Source: Staphylococcus lloydii (lineage in GTDB: Bacteria; Bacillota; Bacilli; Staphylococcales; Staphylococcaceae). Taken from it: DNA of 64,000 nucleotides. A program made the translations under genes and the position numbers. The stretch spans positions 992,001 through 1,056,000 of the forward strand of contig NZ_CP064056.1 in the NCBI RefSeq assembly GCF_015775975.1, written 5' to 3'. Below, in pieces: positions 8,899-18,450 of the stretch (the first letter of the stretch is position 1; every line of letters begins with the position of its first letter). The notes under the pieces are model-generated. The model was not told the origin of the DNA and made no database searches. It saw only the letters and a list, made by a program, of their open reading frames with translations.

Positions 8899-9152
8899 TC
8901 TATGATGAAATACTAATATATCCCAAGTATTGTGCATAAATACAAGGAGAGATAAGTGAAAAAATTTAAGTACATGTGTATTATATTTTTAGTCATTATA
9001 ACTTTATAAAAATGTTCTTTAAGTTTTTCTACATTTATAGTCAGGTATATTTATACACCCTTGGACTGATTTTTTAAAATTAGTATAGCTAAAGATGTAA
9101 AGTATTGGTAAACTCACTTATAATAGAGTGAGATGAATAAAGGAGACCGCGC
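8899..9152. other. Intergenic region upstream of sgtB
   Basis: About 250 bases of AT-rich DNA holding a tiny reading frame with a good ribosome site (8956-9009) and a TATAAT at 9119-9124 that is the likely -10 of sgtB. Its -35 (TGTAAA, 17 bases upstream) is weak, as expected for an activator-dependent promoter. In S. aureus sgtB is under VraR control; I did not identify a VraR site with confidence. Confidence 0.5.
8956..9009 (+). CDS. Possible 17-residue hydrophobic peptide
   Basis: GTG start, preceded by AAGGAGA at a spacing of about five bases, then 17 codons (VKKFKYMCIIFLVIITL) and TAA. The product is a short basic N-terminus plus a hydrophobic run, like a membrane peptide or a signal-peptide remnant. 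There is no further evidence that it is expressed. Confidence 0.25.
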   Translation: MKKFKYMCIIFLVIITL

Positions 9153-9965
9153 ATGAAAAGAAGCGAACGGAATAAAAATAGTATGAAGCGTTCAAGACAA
9201 CCAGTTTCTAATACGCCATACCATAACACTTATTATGAACCCGTAAATAAAAAGAAGAAAAAGAAAAAAAGTAATAGTTTGTTTTTAACATTAACATTCA
9301 CAATATTAATCATCATAGGTATTTTTATTGGCGTTATGTATGCATTATCGTTAAATTCCAATGTGGATGATCTAAAGTCTATTAAAGATAAAGATAGTTA
9401 CGTTTCAGTAACAGATATGCCCAATTATACAAGAGGGGCATTTATAGCATTAGAAGATGAAAGGTTTTATAAGCATAAAGGATTTGATTTAAAAGGTACT
9501 TCAAGAGCTTTATTTTCAACGTTAAGTGATCGAAGCATTCAAGGTGGTAGTACAATTACGCAACAAGTCGTTAAAAACTATTATTTTGATAATGAGAGAA
9601 GTATAACAAGAAAGTTTAAAGAATTATTTATCGCACATCGTGTAGAACAAACTTATGATAAAGACCAAATATTAAGTTTCTACGTCAATAATATTTTTTA
9701 TGGTAATAATGAATACACAGTAGAAAGTGCTGCAAATCATTATTTTGGTACAACGACAAATACTAATAACCAAAACCTACCAAGGATAACAGTGCTACAA
9801 AGTGCTATGTTAGCAAGTAAAATAAATGCGCCAAGCGTTTATGATATAAATGATATGTCAGATAATTTTAAAAATAGAGTGAAAGTTACTTTAGAAAAAA
9901 TGAAACAACAGGATTATATTTCAAATAATCAATATCAAGAAGCGTTACAACAACTTGGTGTTTAA
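9153..9965 (+). CDS. sgtB: Monofunctional peptidoglycan glycosyltransferase SgtB
   Basis: Membrane-anchored GT51 enzyme that polymerises lipid II into glycan strands without a transpeptidase domain. A basic cytoplasmic start (run of Lys around 33-39) is followed by one membrane helix (about 44-66) and the extracellular GT51 domain. Conserved motifs are [12 protein letters not shown] with catalytic Glu101, [25 protein letters not shown] and [12 protein letters not shown]. Length 270 matches staphylococcal Mgt/SgtB. AGGAG lies upstream of the ATG. It is monocistronic. In S. aureus it belongs to the VraSR regulon, whose regulators are 7 kb upstream here. Confidence 0.95.
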   Translation: MKRSERNKNSMKRSRQPVSNTPYHNTYYEPVNKKKKKKKSNSLFLTLTFTILIIIGIFIGVMYALSLNSNVDDLKSIKDKDSYVSVTDMPNYTRGAFIALEDERFYKHKGFDLKGTSRALFSTLSDRSIQGGSTITQQVVKNYYFDNERSITRKFKELFIAHRVEQTYDKDQILSFYVNNIFYGNNEYTVESAANHYFGTTTNTNNQNLPRITVLQSAMLASKINAPSVYDINDMSDNFKNRVKVTLEKMKQQDYISNNQYQEALQQLGV

Positions 9966-9982
9966 TAAAAAATAGATTTGAT

Positions 9983-10032
9983 AAGTGTTACTGAAGAGAG
10001 GCTTTTCCTACTTTTTAGTAACACTTTTTTAT
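9983..10032 (+). terminator. Terminator after sgtB
   Basis: Stem AAGTGTTACT / AGTAACACTT with a 24-base loop, followed by a T-run. Confidence 0.85.
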
Positions 10033-10158
10033 TTTGCAATTAGCCGTATCTTTTTAATGTTTATAGCCATCAAAGTACTTATGTTAATAAATCTTTTATA
10101 GTACAATTATTCTAAATCACTACAATTTAAGGTATGCTAATATAGTGGAGTGAAATCA

Positions 10159-10977
10159 ATGCCAAAGATAACTAAAATAGAAGTTCAGAAAAAAAATAAA
10201 GAACGATTTAATTTATACTTAGACGAACAATTTGAAATGGGCATAGATATTGATACTTTTGTTCATTTTAATTTGAAAAAAGATCAAGTTTTAGAACCGT
10301 CTGATATGGAGCAAATTCAGAAATACGAGCAATATCGACAAGCATTAAATAAAACGATTCAATATATTTCATATCGCAAACGCACTGAACAAGAAATCGT
10401 TAAATATTTACAAGATAATGAATTTACCGAAGCGGTCATCGCCGATGTGATTGATTATTGTTACAAAGAGAAATTGATTGATCATGTTGATTATGCAGAA
10501 AGTCTTAAAAATACGATGATACAGACTACAGACAAAGGCCCCGAAGTTTACAAACAAAAACTATACCAATTAGGTATAGAACAAGATATTATTGAACGCT
10601 ACACAGAAAAATTCAAACAACAACAATCCATTGAACAAATAACAAAAACAGCTGAAAAAATATTACGACAGAAAAAAGGTCCAATTATTAAACAACAGGA
10701 TAAATTGAAGCAATCATTATTACAAAAAGGGTATACTTTCGATGTCATAAATGAAGTTATGAAAAGTATGGATTTTTCACAATCTGACGATGAATTAGAC
10801 CAATTATTGCAAGCGGATTTAGAAAAAGTTTATAATAAAAATCGACGTAAATATGAGGGTCGTACTGTTGTAATGAAAACCATAGAAGCACTTATGAGAA
10901 AAGGTCATAACTATGATAAAATTAAAGACAAATTAGAAGAGAGTGGAATTTCAGATGGAACAGAAGAAATTGAGTGA
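10159..10977 (+). CDS. recX: Recombination regulator RecX
   Basis: Cytoplasmic protein that binds RecA filaments and limits RecA activity. Length 272 is normal for the long RecX proteins of Firmicutes, built of repeated three-helix units; recognisable parts are [33 protein letters not shown] and [18 protein letters not shown] choose the ATG at 10159, eight bases after TGGAG; an in-frame GTG at 10150 overlaps that site. The end overlaps yfhH by 23 bases, so both are in one unit. Confidence 0.94.
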   Translation: MPKITKIEVQKKNKERFNLYLDEQFEMGIDIDTFVHFNLKKDQVLEPSDMEQIQKYEQYRQALNKTIQYISYRKRTEQEIVKYLQDNEFTEAVIADVIDYCYKEKLIDHVDYAESLKNTMIQTTDKGPEVYKQKLYQLGIEQDIIERYTEKFKQQQSIEQITKTAEKILRQKKGPIIKQQDKLKQSLLQKGYTFDVINEVMKSMDFSQSDDELDQLLQADLEKVYNKNRRKYEGRTVVMKTIEALMRKGHNYDKIKDKLEESGISDGTEEIE

Positions 10978-11269
10978 AATGAGCGAACAAGAGTTACGCC
11001 ATGAAATTCAAATATATAAAGAAAAAATGAGAAAAGCAGAGATGAATGGCATATTAAATGAATATGATGTTTATCAAAGTAAAGTTATTGTCGCAGAAAG
11101 TTATATCGTAGATCGCTCAAAAATTGAAATGGGTAAAATATACAAATTAGCAGATGGCTCAGATGACTATTTTAAAGTAGAAAGATTGAAAGGGATTTTT
11201 GCATGGGGGTTCCGTATAAATAGCTCACAACCAGAAGAAGGTTTACCTCTGGCATTATTAAAATTGTAG
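10955..11269 (+). CDS. yfhH: YfhH family protein (DUF1811)
   Basis: Small protein of 104 residues matching YfhH/DUF1811. A charged helical N-terminal half ([20 protein letters not shown]) leads into a beta-rich C-terminal half ([27 protein letters not shown]). The function is unknown. It starts inside recX in another frame (ATG at 10955, with GAGTGG upstream) and is followed after 15 bases by the TagH-like gene, so recX, yfhH and the TagGH-like pair may form one transcript. Confidence 0.85.
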   Translation: MEQKKLSEMSEQELRHEIQIYKEKMRKAEMNGILNEYDVYQSKVIVAESYIVDRSKIEMGKIYKLADGSDDYFKVERLKGIFAWGFRINSSQPEEGLPLALLKL

Positions 11270-11284
11270 AAGGATGACGATAGT

Positions 11285-12817
11285 ATGGGCAGTGCAATTA
11301 TTTTAAAGTTACTTAACGTGACACATTACTATAGAACAAAACAAAATAAAAAATGGTATTTGCCCTTTAATTATGGTGCAGATGATATAGAACTAAACAA
11401 TATTAGTCTTCATATATATCAAGGTGAAGCATTAGGTATCATTGGTGAATCGCAATCATCAAAAGCATTGGTGGGAAGGATACTTAGTGGGGAAGTAAAG
11501 CCGGATAAAGGTAAACGTATAAGTAAGACTGACATATTTTATGCAGATGTTACTGATAAGGCGCTTATACAAGAAAATGTGGGCAACTTTATTAAGCATC
11601 GTATCACTATGTTTCATAATAAAGATTCGGCAGTAACGACTTCAAGTATTCTCGAACAGGCTCAATTGAAAGAAAAAGAACAAACTAAAGTTGCAGATTT
11701 AGCTGAAGAAGAATATGCACAATTGCTATTTACTTTATCACGATTTTCTAAAGCAAATATCTTAATTTATAATCAAATCTTAAACTATCTAAATGAAGAA
11801 TTTGTTAATAAGGCCATTGAACTAGCAGATGAATACATAAACAATAACCAAACGATAGTAATGATTGATGATGATATTAGCAAGATTCAAAAGGCAAGCA
11901 ATTATATTGCGTGGATTTCGCATGGTCAATTAAGAAAAGAAGGTTCAATCAATCAAGTTATTCCTATATTTAAAGACCATGAAAAAGATAGAAATACACT
12001 AGAAACTGTTGAAGAACAAGAACATTTTGATGTCGATTGGAAAAAGAGCCGTTCAAAAATCCCTGAGTTGACATACAACTTTAAACGTATAGAAAGATAT
12101 AAACATGCCAAAGCACCAGCTATTATAGGACGCTTTTGGGCACTATTACTTACACTTGTTTTTGGTGCAATTATATTGGCTTTATTTATGTTTAATGATT
12201 TAGGGAAGTTACAACTAGCCCAAAATGTAGACCAAGCGAACATTCAAAACAAACAAACAAATCCATACGAAGACAAATTAGCTTATGGTATTGTTTTAAA
12301 CAATAAAATTCAATTAGATGGTCTCAAGCACAAAGCTCATTTAAACTTAAAGCAATATTCATTTGTGACAATTACGGGTGAAAATAATAATAATTACCGT
12401 ATTGTCGTCGATGGTAAAGCATATAAAACTGCTAAAAGTAATGTACGTTACTTTGAACCTGCAGGTCTTTTTGAACAACATAGTGGCAAAAAATTGGCGC
12501 CTTATATGCAGCATAATTATATAAATTATTATGAATACTTTAATAGTAATTTACACAAAAAGCATGATAAAGTAACGGATACATTAGTGCCTGAAACTGG
12601 TAAAGATAATCGTTTTGTAGTTCCAATTACGTCACAACCTATTTCGATGATTTTTAATGACAGTAATGAATTAACAGGTTTTGTTTACCCAATGAAAAAA
12701 GAAGATAAGTTGAAAAAAGAATTTGATATAAACGGTAATTTTTGGATAGCTAAATCAGGAGATGGATACTACATGGCTGATTTTAAAAATAATAAATGGA
12801 TATATATAGAATTGTAG
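11285..12817 (+). CDS. TagH-like ABC protein with inactivated ATPase domain
   Basis: Protein of 510 residues with the layout of B. subtilis TagH: an ABC nucleotide-binding domain (1-230), a charged linker, one membrane helix (about 284-303) and a 200-residue extracytoplasmic tail. The ATPase fold is recognisable, but each catalytic motif is lost. Walker A reads GESQSSKA at 54-61 (second Gly pair and Ser/Thr gone), the signature position reads LAEEEYAQ (139-146), Walker B reads ILIYNQI (159-165, no Asp-Glu) and the H-loop position reads IDDD. It is probably a pseudo-ATPase working with the permease-like gene just downstream. A teichoic-acid or other envelope role is inferred from the architecture only. 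Frame and length are intact, so it is not a pseudogene. Confidence 0.75.
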   Translation: MGSAIILKLLNVTHYYRTKQNKKWYLPFNYGADDIELNNISLHIYQGEALGIIGESQSSKALVGRILSGEVKPDKGKRISKTDIFYADVTDKALIQENVGNFIKHRITMFHNKDSAVTTSSILEQAQLKEKEQTKVADLAEEEYAQLLFTLSRFSKANILIYNQILNYLNEEFVNKAIELADEYINNNQTIVMIDDDISKIQKASNYIAWISHGQLRKEGSINQVIPIFKDHEKDRNTLETVEEQEHFDVDWKKSRSKIPELTYNFKRIERYKHAKAPAIIGRFWALLLTLVFGAIILALFMFNDLGKLQLAQNVDQANIQNKQTNPYEDKLAYGIVLNNKIQLDGLKHKAHLNLKQYSFVTITGENNNNYRIVVDGKAYKTAKSNVRYFEPAGLFEQHSGKKLAPYMQHNYINYYEYFNSNLHKKHDKVTDTLVPETGKDNRFVVPITSQPISMIFNDSNELTGFVYPMKKEDKLKKEFDINGNFWIAKSGDGYYMADFKNNKWIYIEL

Positions 12818-12826
12818 GTGTGAAGA

Positions 12827-13654
12827 ATGATAGATAATTTAATTTACTTATTTAAAAATTTTCCAAAATTAATTCAACATTCATTTGCACATTTGAAGTC
12901 GCTGTGGAAATGGTTAGCGGCACCAATCATTGCCAGTTTGTTACTATTAGTTATTATGATTTTGGTGTTTCAATTTAATAAGACACCAGACTTAGTCCAA
13001 GCGCGATGGTATATTAGATTGGTATCGTTCATTTCATTTGGCTTTTTATTTACTGGTATTTATGTGATATATCAACGTTACTATGACAGCTATTACACAG
13101 GTAAAATGTTCAATACACCTGTGTTAATTGACACCGTTTGTATTACGTTCAGTTACGTTGTAGCCTTATTTATAATCTTACTCATCTGTATTTTTAGTAC
13201 GCCAGTAAATATAGTAAGTTCTATATTTGCTACGCTTTATTACGTTATTATGTTAGGTATATTAATGGTTTTAATTGGTAAATTACTTGGACAGATGACG
13301 ATACTCAAGCTGCAAGTGAGAAATATTTTTATAGGGTTAGCAATAATCGTATTGTTATTATTACCTATAATTTATATACCATCGTCCGAAACATCTGTTT
13401 TCACACATTTATTAATGTTAAATCCTATATTTTACGTAGTCCAAGGATTATCTCAATCAGTCGTATTTGGTGCTTTGAGTTTAAATAATATTCCGTATCA
13501 TCTATATTTCTTTTGTATCTTAGGTATTATAGGCGTAATCCTTTTTGCATTAAAAAGAAAAGTTACGTATTCAAAATATAATATAACTACCCAATCGACA
13601 GTAGAAAATGATAAAGAAGAGACACAACAAAATAATCAAATAGTAGAACAGTAA
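12827..13654 (+). CDS. TagG-like ABC-2 membrane protein
   Basis: Membrane protein of 275 residues with about six hydrophobic segments (roughly 28-48, 61-82, 103-127, 129-153, 170-186 and 226-243) and a hydrophilic Gln/Asn/Glu-rich tail. Size, topology and position after a TagH-like gene match the permease subunit of two-component polymer exporters such as TagG. It begins nine bases after the TagH-like stop, with AGGTGTGAAG before the ATG. Sequence motifs of ABC-2 permeases are faint, so the family call rests partly on context. Confidence 0.65.
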   Translation: MIDNLIYLFKNFPKLIQHSFAHLKSLWKWLAAPIIASLLLLVIMILVFQFNKTPDLVQARWYIRLVSFISFGFLFTGIYVIYQRYYDSYYTGKMFNTPVLIDTVCITFSYVVALFIILLICIFSTPVNIVSSIFATLYYVIMLGILMVLIGKLLGQMTILKLQVRNIFIGLAIIVLLLLPIIYIPSSETSVFTHLLMLNPIFYVVQGLSQSVVFGALSLNNIPYHLYFFCILGIIGVILFALKRKVTYSKYNITTQSTVENDKEETQQNNQIVEQ

Positions 13655-13659
13655 AAATA

Positions 13660-13695
13660 AAGCCACTTTAGTCATATAACTAAAGTGGCTTTTAT
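13660..13695 (+). terminator. Bidirectional terminator
   Basis: Stem AAGCCACTTTAGT / ACTAAAGTGGCTT between the TagG-like gene and the convergent YfhP-like gene, flanked by A- and T-runs. Confidence 0.88.
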
Positions 13696-13701
13696 ACGTG
13701 A

Positions 13702-14679
13702 TTATTTAGCAAATAATTTTTTTTGTAGTTTTTCTTCGCTGAATACCCAACCGATGTATGAGTGATCAATAAGCATATCTTTATCTAAATGAACAATAGC
13801 CACAAATGAGTAATGACCATTTTTTAAATAACGTAAATCAATTAATCTAATTTCCATTGCTCCGTCATCAAGCTTTTGCGCTTTCCATCTATAGATAGAA
13901 GAGAAGTTTAAAAATGTTTTGATATTTTTATCATTTTCGACGTAATGCATTAATTCATCGCTTGGTAGGGAATGATGTTCAGATTTATCACTAAATACTA
14001 CGTTTCTACCATAGCTTCTACCCACATAATCATGGTTTTCAGTTTGTATAGCAACGCGCCACTCCATAAATTTCATCGTAGGAGCAACAAAGATTTTAAC
14101 TGGTTTATGAGATTGCTTTATTTGTCTTAATGCAGTTTCTTTGATAATCTTTTGCATCTTAAACCTAATAACATAATATATAAATAATATTATGAAGATT
14201 GGGAAGAAAACGACGTATGGGTGTAATCCAAAAATCCATAAGGCGATGCCGATACACCATAATATAAATATGATAGGATCGAATGTGTTGATAACACTAA
14301 GTTGTATCCACTTATTTGTTATGGGTCTTAAAGCCTGTGTACCATATGAATTAAAAATATCGACAAAGACATGTAAAAATACGGCTAACTGTGCCCACAT
14401 CCATATATGGGTAACATCTAAATGTTTAAAGAAAGTAAATATAATTAAAGTTATTAATAATGGCCATAATATTGTAAAAGGTATTGAATGAGTAATACCT
14501 CTATGATTTGATATATAAGTGGCATTATCTTTTAATTTAAAAACAGTATCACTATCCGGTATCAATGAACCCACCACTAATGTTGAAGCGGTCGCAACAA
14601 ATGAGGCCGACATTGCAGGGTCTTGCGTTGCGAGAGCAGTTAAACCTATCCCCATAACGATATGTGTTCCTGTATCCAT
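13702..14679 (-). CDS. YfhP-like membrane-bound metal-dependent hydrolase family (DUF457)
   Basis: Membrane protein of 325 residues. The N-terminal half has several hydrophobic segments and the conserved polar residues of the YdjM/YfhP (DUF457) family: DTGTHIVMGIGL, SLIPDSDTVFK and NHRGITHSIPF, whose His and Asp may bind metal. The C-terminal half is soluble. B. subtilis YfhP is reported as a transcriptional regulator; the activity here is unknown. I choose the ATG at 14679, preceded by ATGAGTGA; an in-frame GTG nine bases earlier is less well placed. It is divergent from mutY. Confidence 0.82.
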   Translation of the reverse strand: MDTGTHIVMGIGLTALATQDPAMSASFVATASTLVVGSLIPDSDTVFKLKDNATYISNHRGITHSIPFTILWPLLITLIIFTFFKHLDVTHIWMWAQLAVFLHVFVDIFNSYGTQALRPITNKWIQLSVINTFDPIIFILWCIGIALWIFGLHPYVVFFPIFIILFIYYVIRFKMQKIIKETALRQIKQSHKPVKIFVAPTMKFMEWRVAIQTENHDYVGRSYGRNVVFSDKSEHHSLPSDELMHYVENDKNIKTFLNFSSIYRWKAQKLDDGAMEIRLIDLRYLKNGHYSFVAIVHLDKDMLIDHSYIGWVFSEEKLQKKLFAK

Positions 14680-14810
14680 AAAAGTCACTCATTTCGTGTC
14701 TGATTTAATTTTATTATATACTATTGTTAATGTTTACCACTATTAAAAATAACAGATTTATAGAATTATCGAAAATCTGACGATTAGAATAAAGAAAGTG
14801 TTGTGTATGA

Positions 14811-15854
14811 ATGTACAAAAAAGAGAATTTTAAGGACAACCTATTACGTTGGTTTAACGTTGAACAACGTGAAATGCCTTGGAGAGAAACGAAAAATCCA
14901 TATTACATTTGGTTAAGTGAAATTATGTTACAACAAACTCAAGTTGCAACAGTGATAGATTATTATTTAAGATTTATAGAACGTTTCCCTACAATTGAAT
15001 CTTTAAATAATGCTCAAGAAGATGAAGTGTTAAAACTATGGGAAGGATTAGGCTATTATAGTAGGGCACGTAATTTTCATACAGCTATTAAAGATGTTTA
15101 CCAAAATCATAATAGTATAGTCCCTAGTGAACCTGAACAGTTTGGTAACTTAAAAGGTGTAGGACCGTATACAAAGGCTGCGGTTATGAGTATTGCATTT
15201 AATAAACCATTAGCAACTGTTGACGGCAATGTGTTTAGAGTATGGTCGCGCTTAAATAATGATGACAGGGATACTAAGCTACAATCCACTAGAAAAGCAT
15301 TTGAGCAAGAATTGCAACCCTATGTTGAATCGCAAGCTGGTGATTTTAATCAGGCAATGATGGAACTTGGAGCGATGATATGTACGCCGAAATCTCCTTT
15401 ATGTCTGTTTTGCCCAGTACAAGATAATTGTGAAGCATTTGAAAAAGGTACGGTAAATGATTTACCGGTCAAAACTACAAAGGTTTCCAAAAAAATAATC
15501 AAACAACATGTTTATATCGTCAAAAATAATAAAAATGAATATCTTATCGAACAACGAACGGAGAAATTATTAAATAATATGTGGGAATTTCCTATGTATG
15601 AAGCAACAAGCAAAAAGAACATTAATACAGAACTAGAAATGAATATTTCATTTTCAGATAAGCCCGTATACAAATTAAAACATCAGTTTACCCATTTACA
15701 ATGGGATATAGAGGTTTATATGGCTAATGAAGCAATTGATAAACAACAGGTTGAGTTGCCAGAACGCATGCAGTGGATGAACTTTAAAGATAAAGAACAA
15801 TATAATTTTCCTGTAAGTATGACAAAGATTTATAAATTTTTAAAAGAACATTGA
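14811..15854 (+). CDS. mutY: A/G-specific adenine DNA glycosylase MutY
   Basis: Base-excision repair enzyme that removes adenine mispaired with 8-oxoguanine. The N-terminal domain has the catalytic Glu37 in WLSEIMLQQTQV, the helix-hairpin-helix GLGYYSRARN / LKGVGPYTKAAV and the catalytic Asp in ATVDGNVFRVWSRL. A [4Fe-4S] site is formed by the four cysteines of CTPKSPLCLFCPVQDNC (C-x6-C-x2-C-x5-C). The C-terminal Nudix-like domain that reads 8-oxoG covers about residues 225-347. Length 347 is normal. The ribosome site before the ATG is weak. Confidence 0.96.
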   Translation: MYKKENFKDNLLRWFNVEQREMPWRETKNPYYIWLSEIMLQQTQVATVIDYYLRFIERFPTIESLNNAQEDEVLKLWEGLGYYSRARNFHTAIKDVYQNHNSIVPSEPEQFGNLKGVGPYTKAAVMSIAFNKPLATVDGNVFRVWSRLNNDDRDTKLQSTRKAFEQELQPYVESQAGDFNQAMMELGAMICTPKSPLCLFCPVQDNCEAFEKGTVNDLPVKTTKVSKKIIKQHVYIVKNNKNEYLIEQRTEKLLNNMWEFPMYEATSKKNINTELEMNISFSDKPVYKLKHQFTHLQWDIEVYMANEAIDKQQVELPERMQWMNFKDKEQYNFPVSMTKIYKFLKEH

Positions 15855-15906
15855 TAAATTCGGAGATACGCAAGGACTTATGTTATAATCAGAAATGTGA
15901 AATTAA

Positions 15907-16467
<561 letters not shown>

Positions 16468-16605
16468 GCATAATTAATGTATTAAATCTTAATATCCTTT
16501 ATAGTGTTTTATGGGTTTATTAATTTTACAAAACAAAGTTTGATATAATCTTTTTGTTTATTAAAATTTACAAAGCTAAACTTATAGCACTATAAATTTA
16601 GAATC

Positions 16606-16638
16606 AGCCTAGTTGAGTTATTCAACTGAGGCTTTTTC
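16606..16638 (+). terminator. Terminator upstream of the ABC exporter gene
   Basis: Stem AGCCTAGTTGA / CAACTGAGGCT with a T-run, 36 bases before the exporter start codon. It probably ends the ntdp transcript, or attenuates readthrough into the exporter. Confidence 0.7.
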
Positions 16639-16673
16639 ATTTGTTACGTAATTATAAAGGGGGAGAATGTCAC

Positions 16674-18410
16674 ATGATTCGCAGATATTTAACTTTTGTG
16701 AAACCATATAAATGGCGAATCATTGCTACTATTTTAATAGGTATTCTAAAATTTGGTATTCCAATGTTGATACCGTTACTTATTAAATACGTGATTGACT
16801 ATGTTATCAACAACTCTGCAATCACGAATGATGAGAAATTCATGCGCTTGGGCATAGCTATGGGCATAGCGATATTTATCTTTGTCATTGTTAGACCACC
16901 AATCGAGTATTTAAGACAGTATTTAGCGCAATGGACAAGTAACAAAATATTATATGATATTAGAAAGCAATTATATAATCATCTACAAGCATTAAGTGCA
17001 CGTTTTTATGCCAACAACCAAGTAGGGCAAGTTATTTCAAGAGTTATTAATGACGTTGAGCAAACTAAAGATTTTATTTTAACCGGATTGATGAATATTT
17101 GGTTGGACTGTGTAACTATTATTATTGCACTATCAATTATGTTTGTATTGGACTTTAAATTAACGCTTGCAGCAGTATTTATATTCCCATTCTATATATT
17201 AACTGTTTATTTCTTCTTTGGTCGTTTGAGAAAATTGACTCGTAAAAGATCTCAAGCATTAGCAGAAGTTCAAGGCTTTTTACATGAACGTGTACAGGGT
17301 ATGTCTGTGATAAAAAGTTTTGCAATAGAAGATAATGAAGCGGAAAATTTCGATAAGCGCAATAAACACTTCTTAAATAGAGCATTTAAACATACAAGAT
17401 GGAATGCTAATTCGTTTGCAGCTATTAATACTGTTACGGATATCGGACCACTTATTGTTATTGGTGTTGGTGCTTATTTAGCCATTACCGGTTCAATAAC
17501 TGTAGGTACTTTAGCAGCTTTCGTTGGCTATTTAGAACAACTATTTGGTCCATTAAGAAGATTGGTTTCGTCATTTACAACTTTAACGCAAAGTTTTGCG
17601 TCTATGGACCGTGTCTTTCAATTAATGGATGAAGACTATGATATTAAAAATAAAAAAGGTGCACAGCCAATAGAAATTAAACGTGGTAATATAAGTTTAA
17701 ATAATGTAAGTTTCAAATATAACTCTGATGAAGAAAAAGTATTGAAGGATATTAATTTAGATATAAACCAAGGACAAACTGTTGCCTTTGTTGGTATGAG
17801 TGGGGGAGGTAAATCCACACTTATCAACTTAATTCCACGTTTTTATGATGCAACGGAAGGTTCTATTGATATAGATGGAACTAACATTAAACATTACTTA
17901 ACAGGAAGTTTAAGAAACCAAATTGGCTTAGTGCAACAAGATAATATTTTATTCTCAGATACTATTAAAGAAAATATATTACTTGGCAGACCTGACGCAA
18001 CAGATGAAGAAGTAATAGAAGCGGCTAAAATGGCAAATGCGCACGACTTTATTATGAATTTATCCGAAGGTTATGATACCGAGGTTGGTGAACGTGGTGT
18101 TAAATTATCGGGTGGACAAAAACAACGTGTTTCTATCGCTCGAATTTTCCTAAATAACCCACCAATAATAATTTTAGATGAAGCTACAAGTGCGCTTGAT
18201 TTAGAAAGTGAAGCAATTATACAAGATGCATTGAATGTATTAAGTGAAAATAGAACTACATTAATTGTAGCTCATAGACTTTCTACTATTACACATGCCG
18301 ATAAAATTGTTGTAATGCAAAATGGTGAAATTGTAGAGACGGGCACACATAAAGAATTAATCGCTAAACGTGGTGCATACGAACATCTTTATAAAATTCA
18401 AGACCTATAG
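16674..18410 (+). CDS. Sav1866-type multidrug ABC exporter
   Basis: Homodimeric ABC exporter with membrane and ATPase parts in one chain of 578 residues, the same length as Sav1866 of S. aureus, the structural model for such exporters. Six membrane helices (about 1-310) include the conserved [19 protein letters not shown]. The ATPase domain has Walker [11 protein letters not shown]-loop [10 protein letters not shown], signature LSGGQKQR, Walker [13 protein letters not shown] and H-loop IVAHRLS, all intact. The ATG at 16674 is nine bases after AGGGGGAG; an upstream in-frame codon at 16641 lies before this site. It is monocistronic. Confidence 0.95.
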   Translation: MIRRYLTFVKPYKWRIIATILIGILKFGIPMLIPLLIKYVIDYVINNSAITNDEKFMRLGIAMGIAIFIFVIVRPPIEYLRQYLAQWTSNKILYDIRKQLYNHLQALSARFYANNQVGQVISRVINDVEQTKDFILTGLMNIWLDCVTIIIALSIMFVLDFKLTLAAVFIFPFYILTVYFFFGRLRKLTRKRSQALAEVQGFLHERVQGMSVIKSFAIEDNEAENFDKRNKHFLNRAFKHTRWNANSFAAINTVTDIGPLIVIGVGAYLAITGSITVGTLAAFVGYLEQLFGPLRRLVSSFTTLTQSFASMDRVFQLMDEDYDIKNKKGAQPIEIKRGNISLNNVSFKYNSDEEKVLKDINLDINQGQTVAFVGMSGGGKSTLINLIPRFYDATEGSIDIDGTNIKHYLTGSLRNQIGLVQQDNILFSDTIKENILLGRPDATDEEVIEAAKMANAHDFIMNLSEGYDTEVGERGVKLSGGQKQRVSIARIFLNNPPIIILDEATSALDLESEAIIQDALNVLSENRTTLIVAHRLSTITHADKIVVMQNGEIVETGTHKELIAKRGAYEHLYKIQDL

Positions 18411-18413
18411 AAA

Positions 18414-18448
18414 AAAGACTTCGATTTATTATAAATCGAAGTCTTTTT
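18414..18448 (+). terminator. Bidirectional terminator
   Basis: Stem AAAGACTTCGATTTAT (18414-18429) / ATAAATCGAAGTCTTT (18431-18446) between the exporter and the convergent FUSC-like gene, with A- and T-runs outside. Confidence 0.9.
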
Positions 18449-18450
18449 AT

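Noticed and set aside
11285..12817. Pseudogene call for the TagH-like ATPase
   Set aside because: The frame is intact at full TagH length with membrane and tail domains; loss is confined to catalytic motifs.
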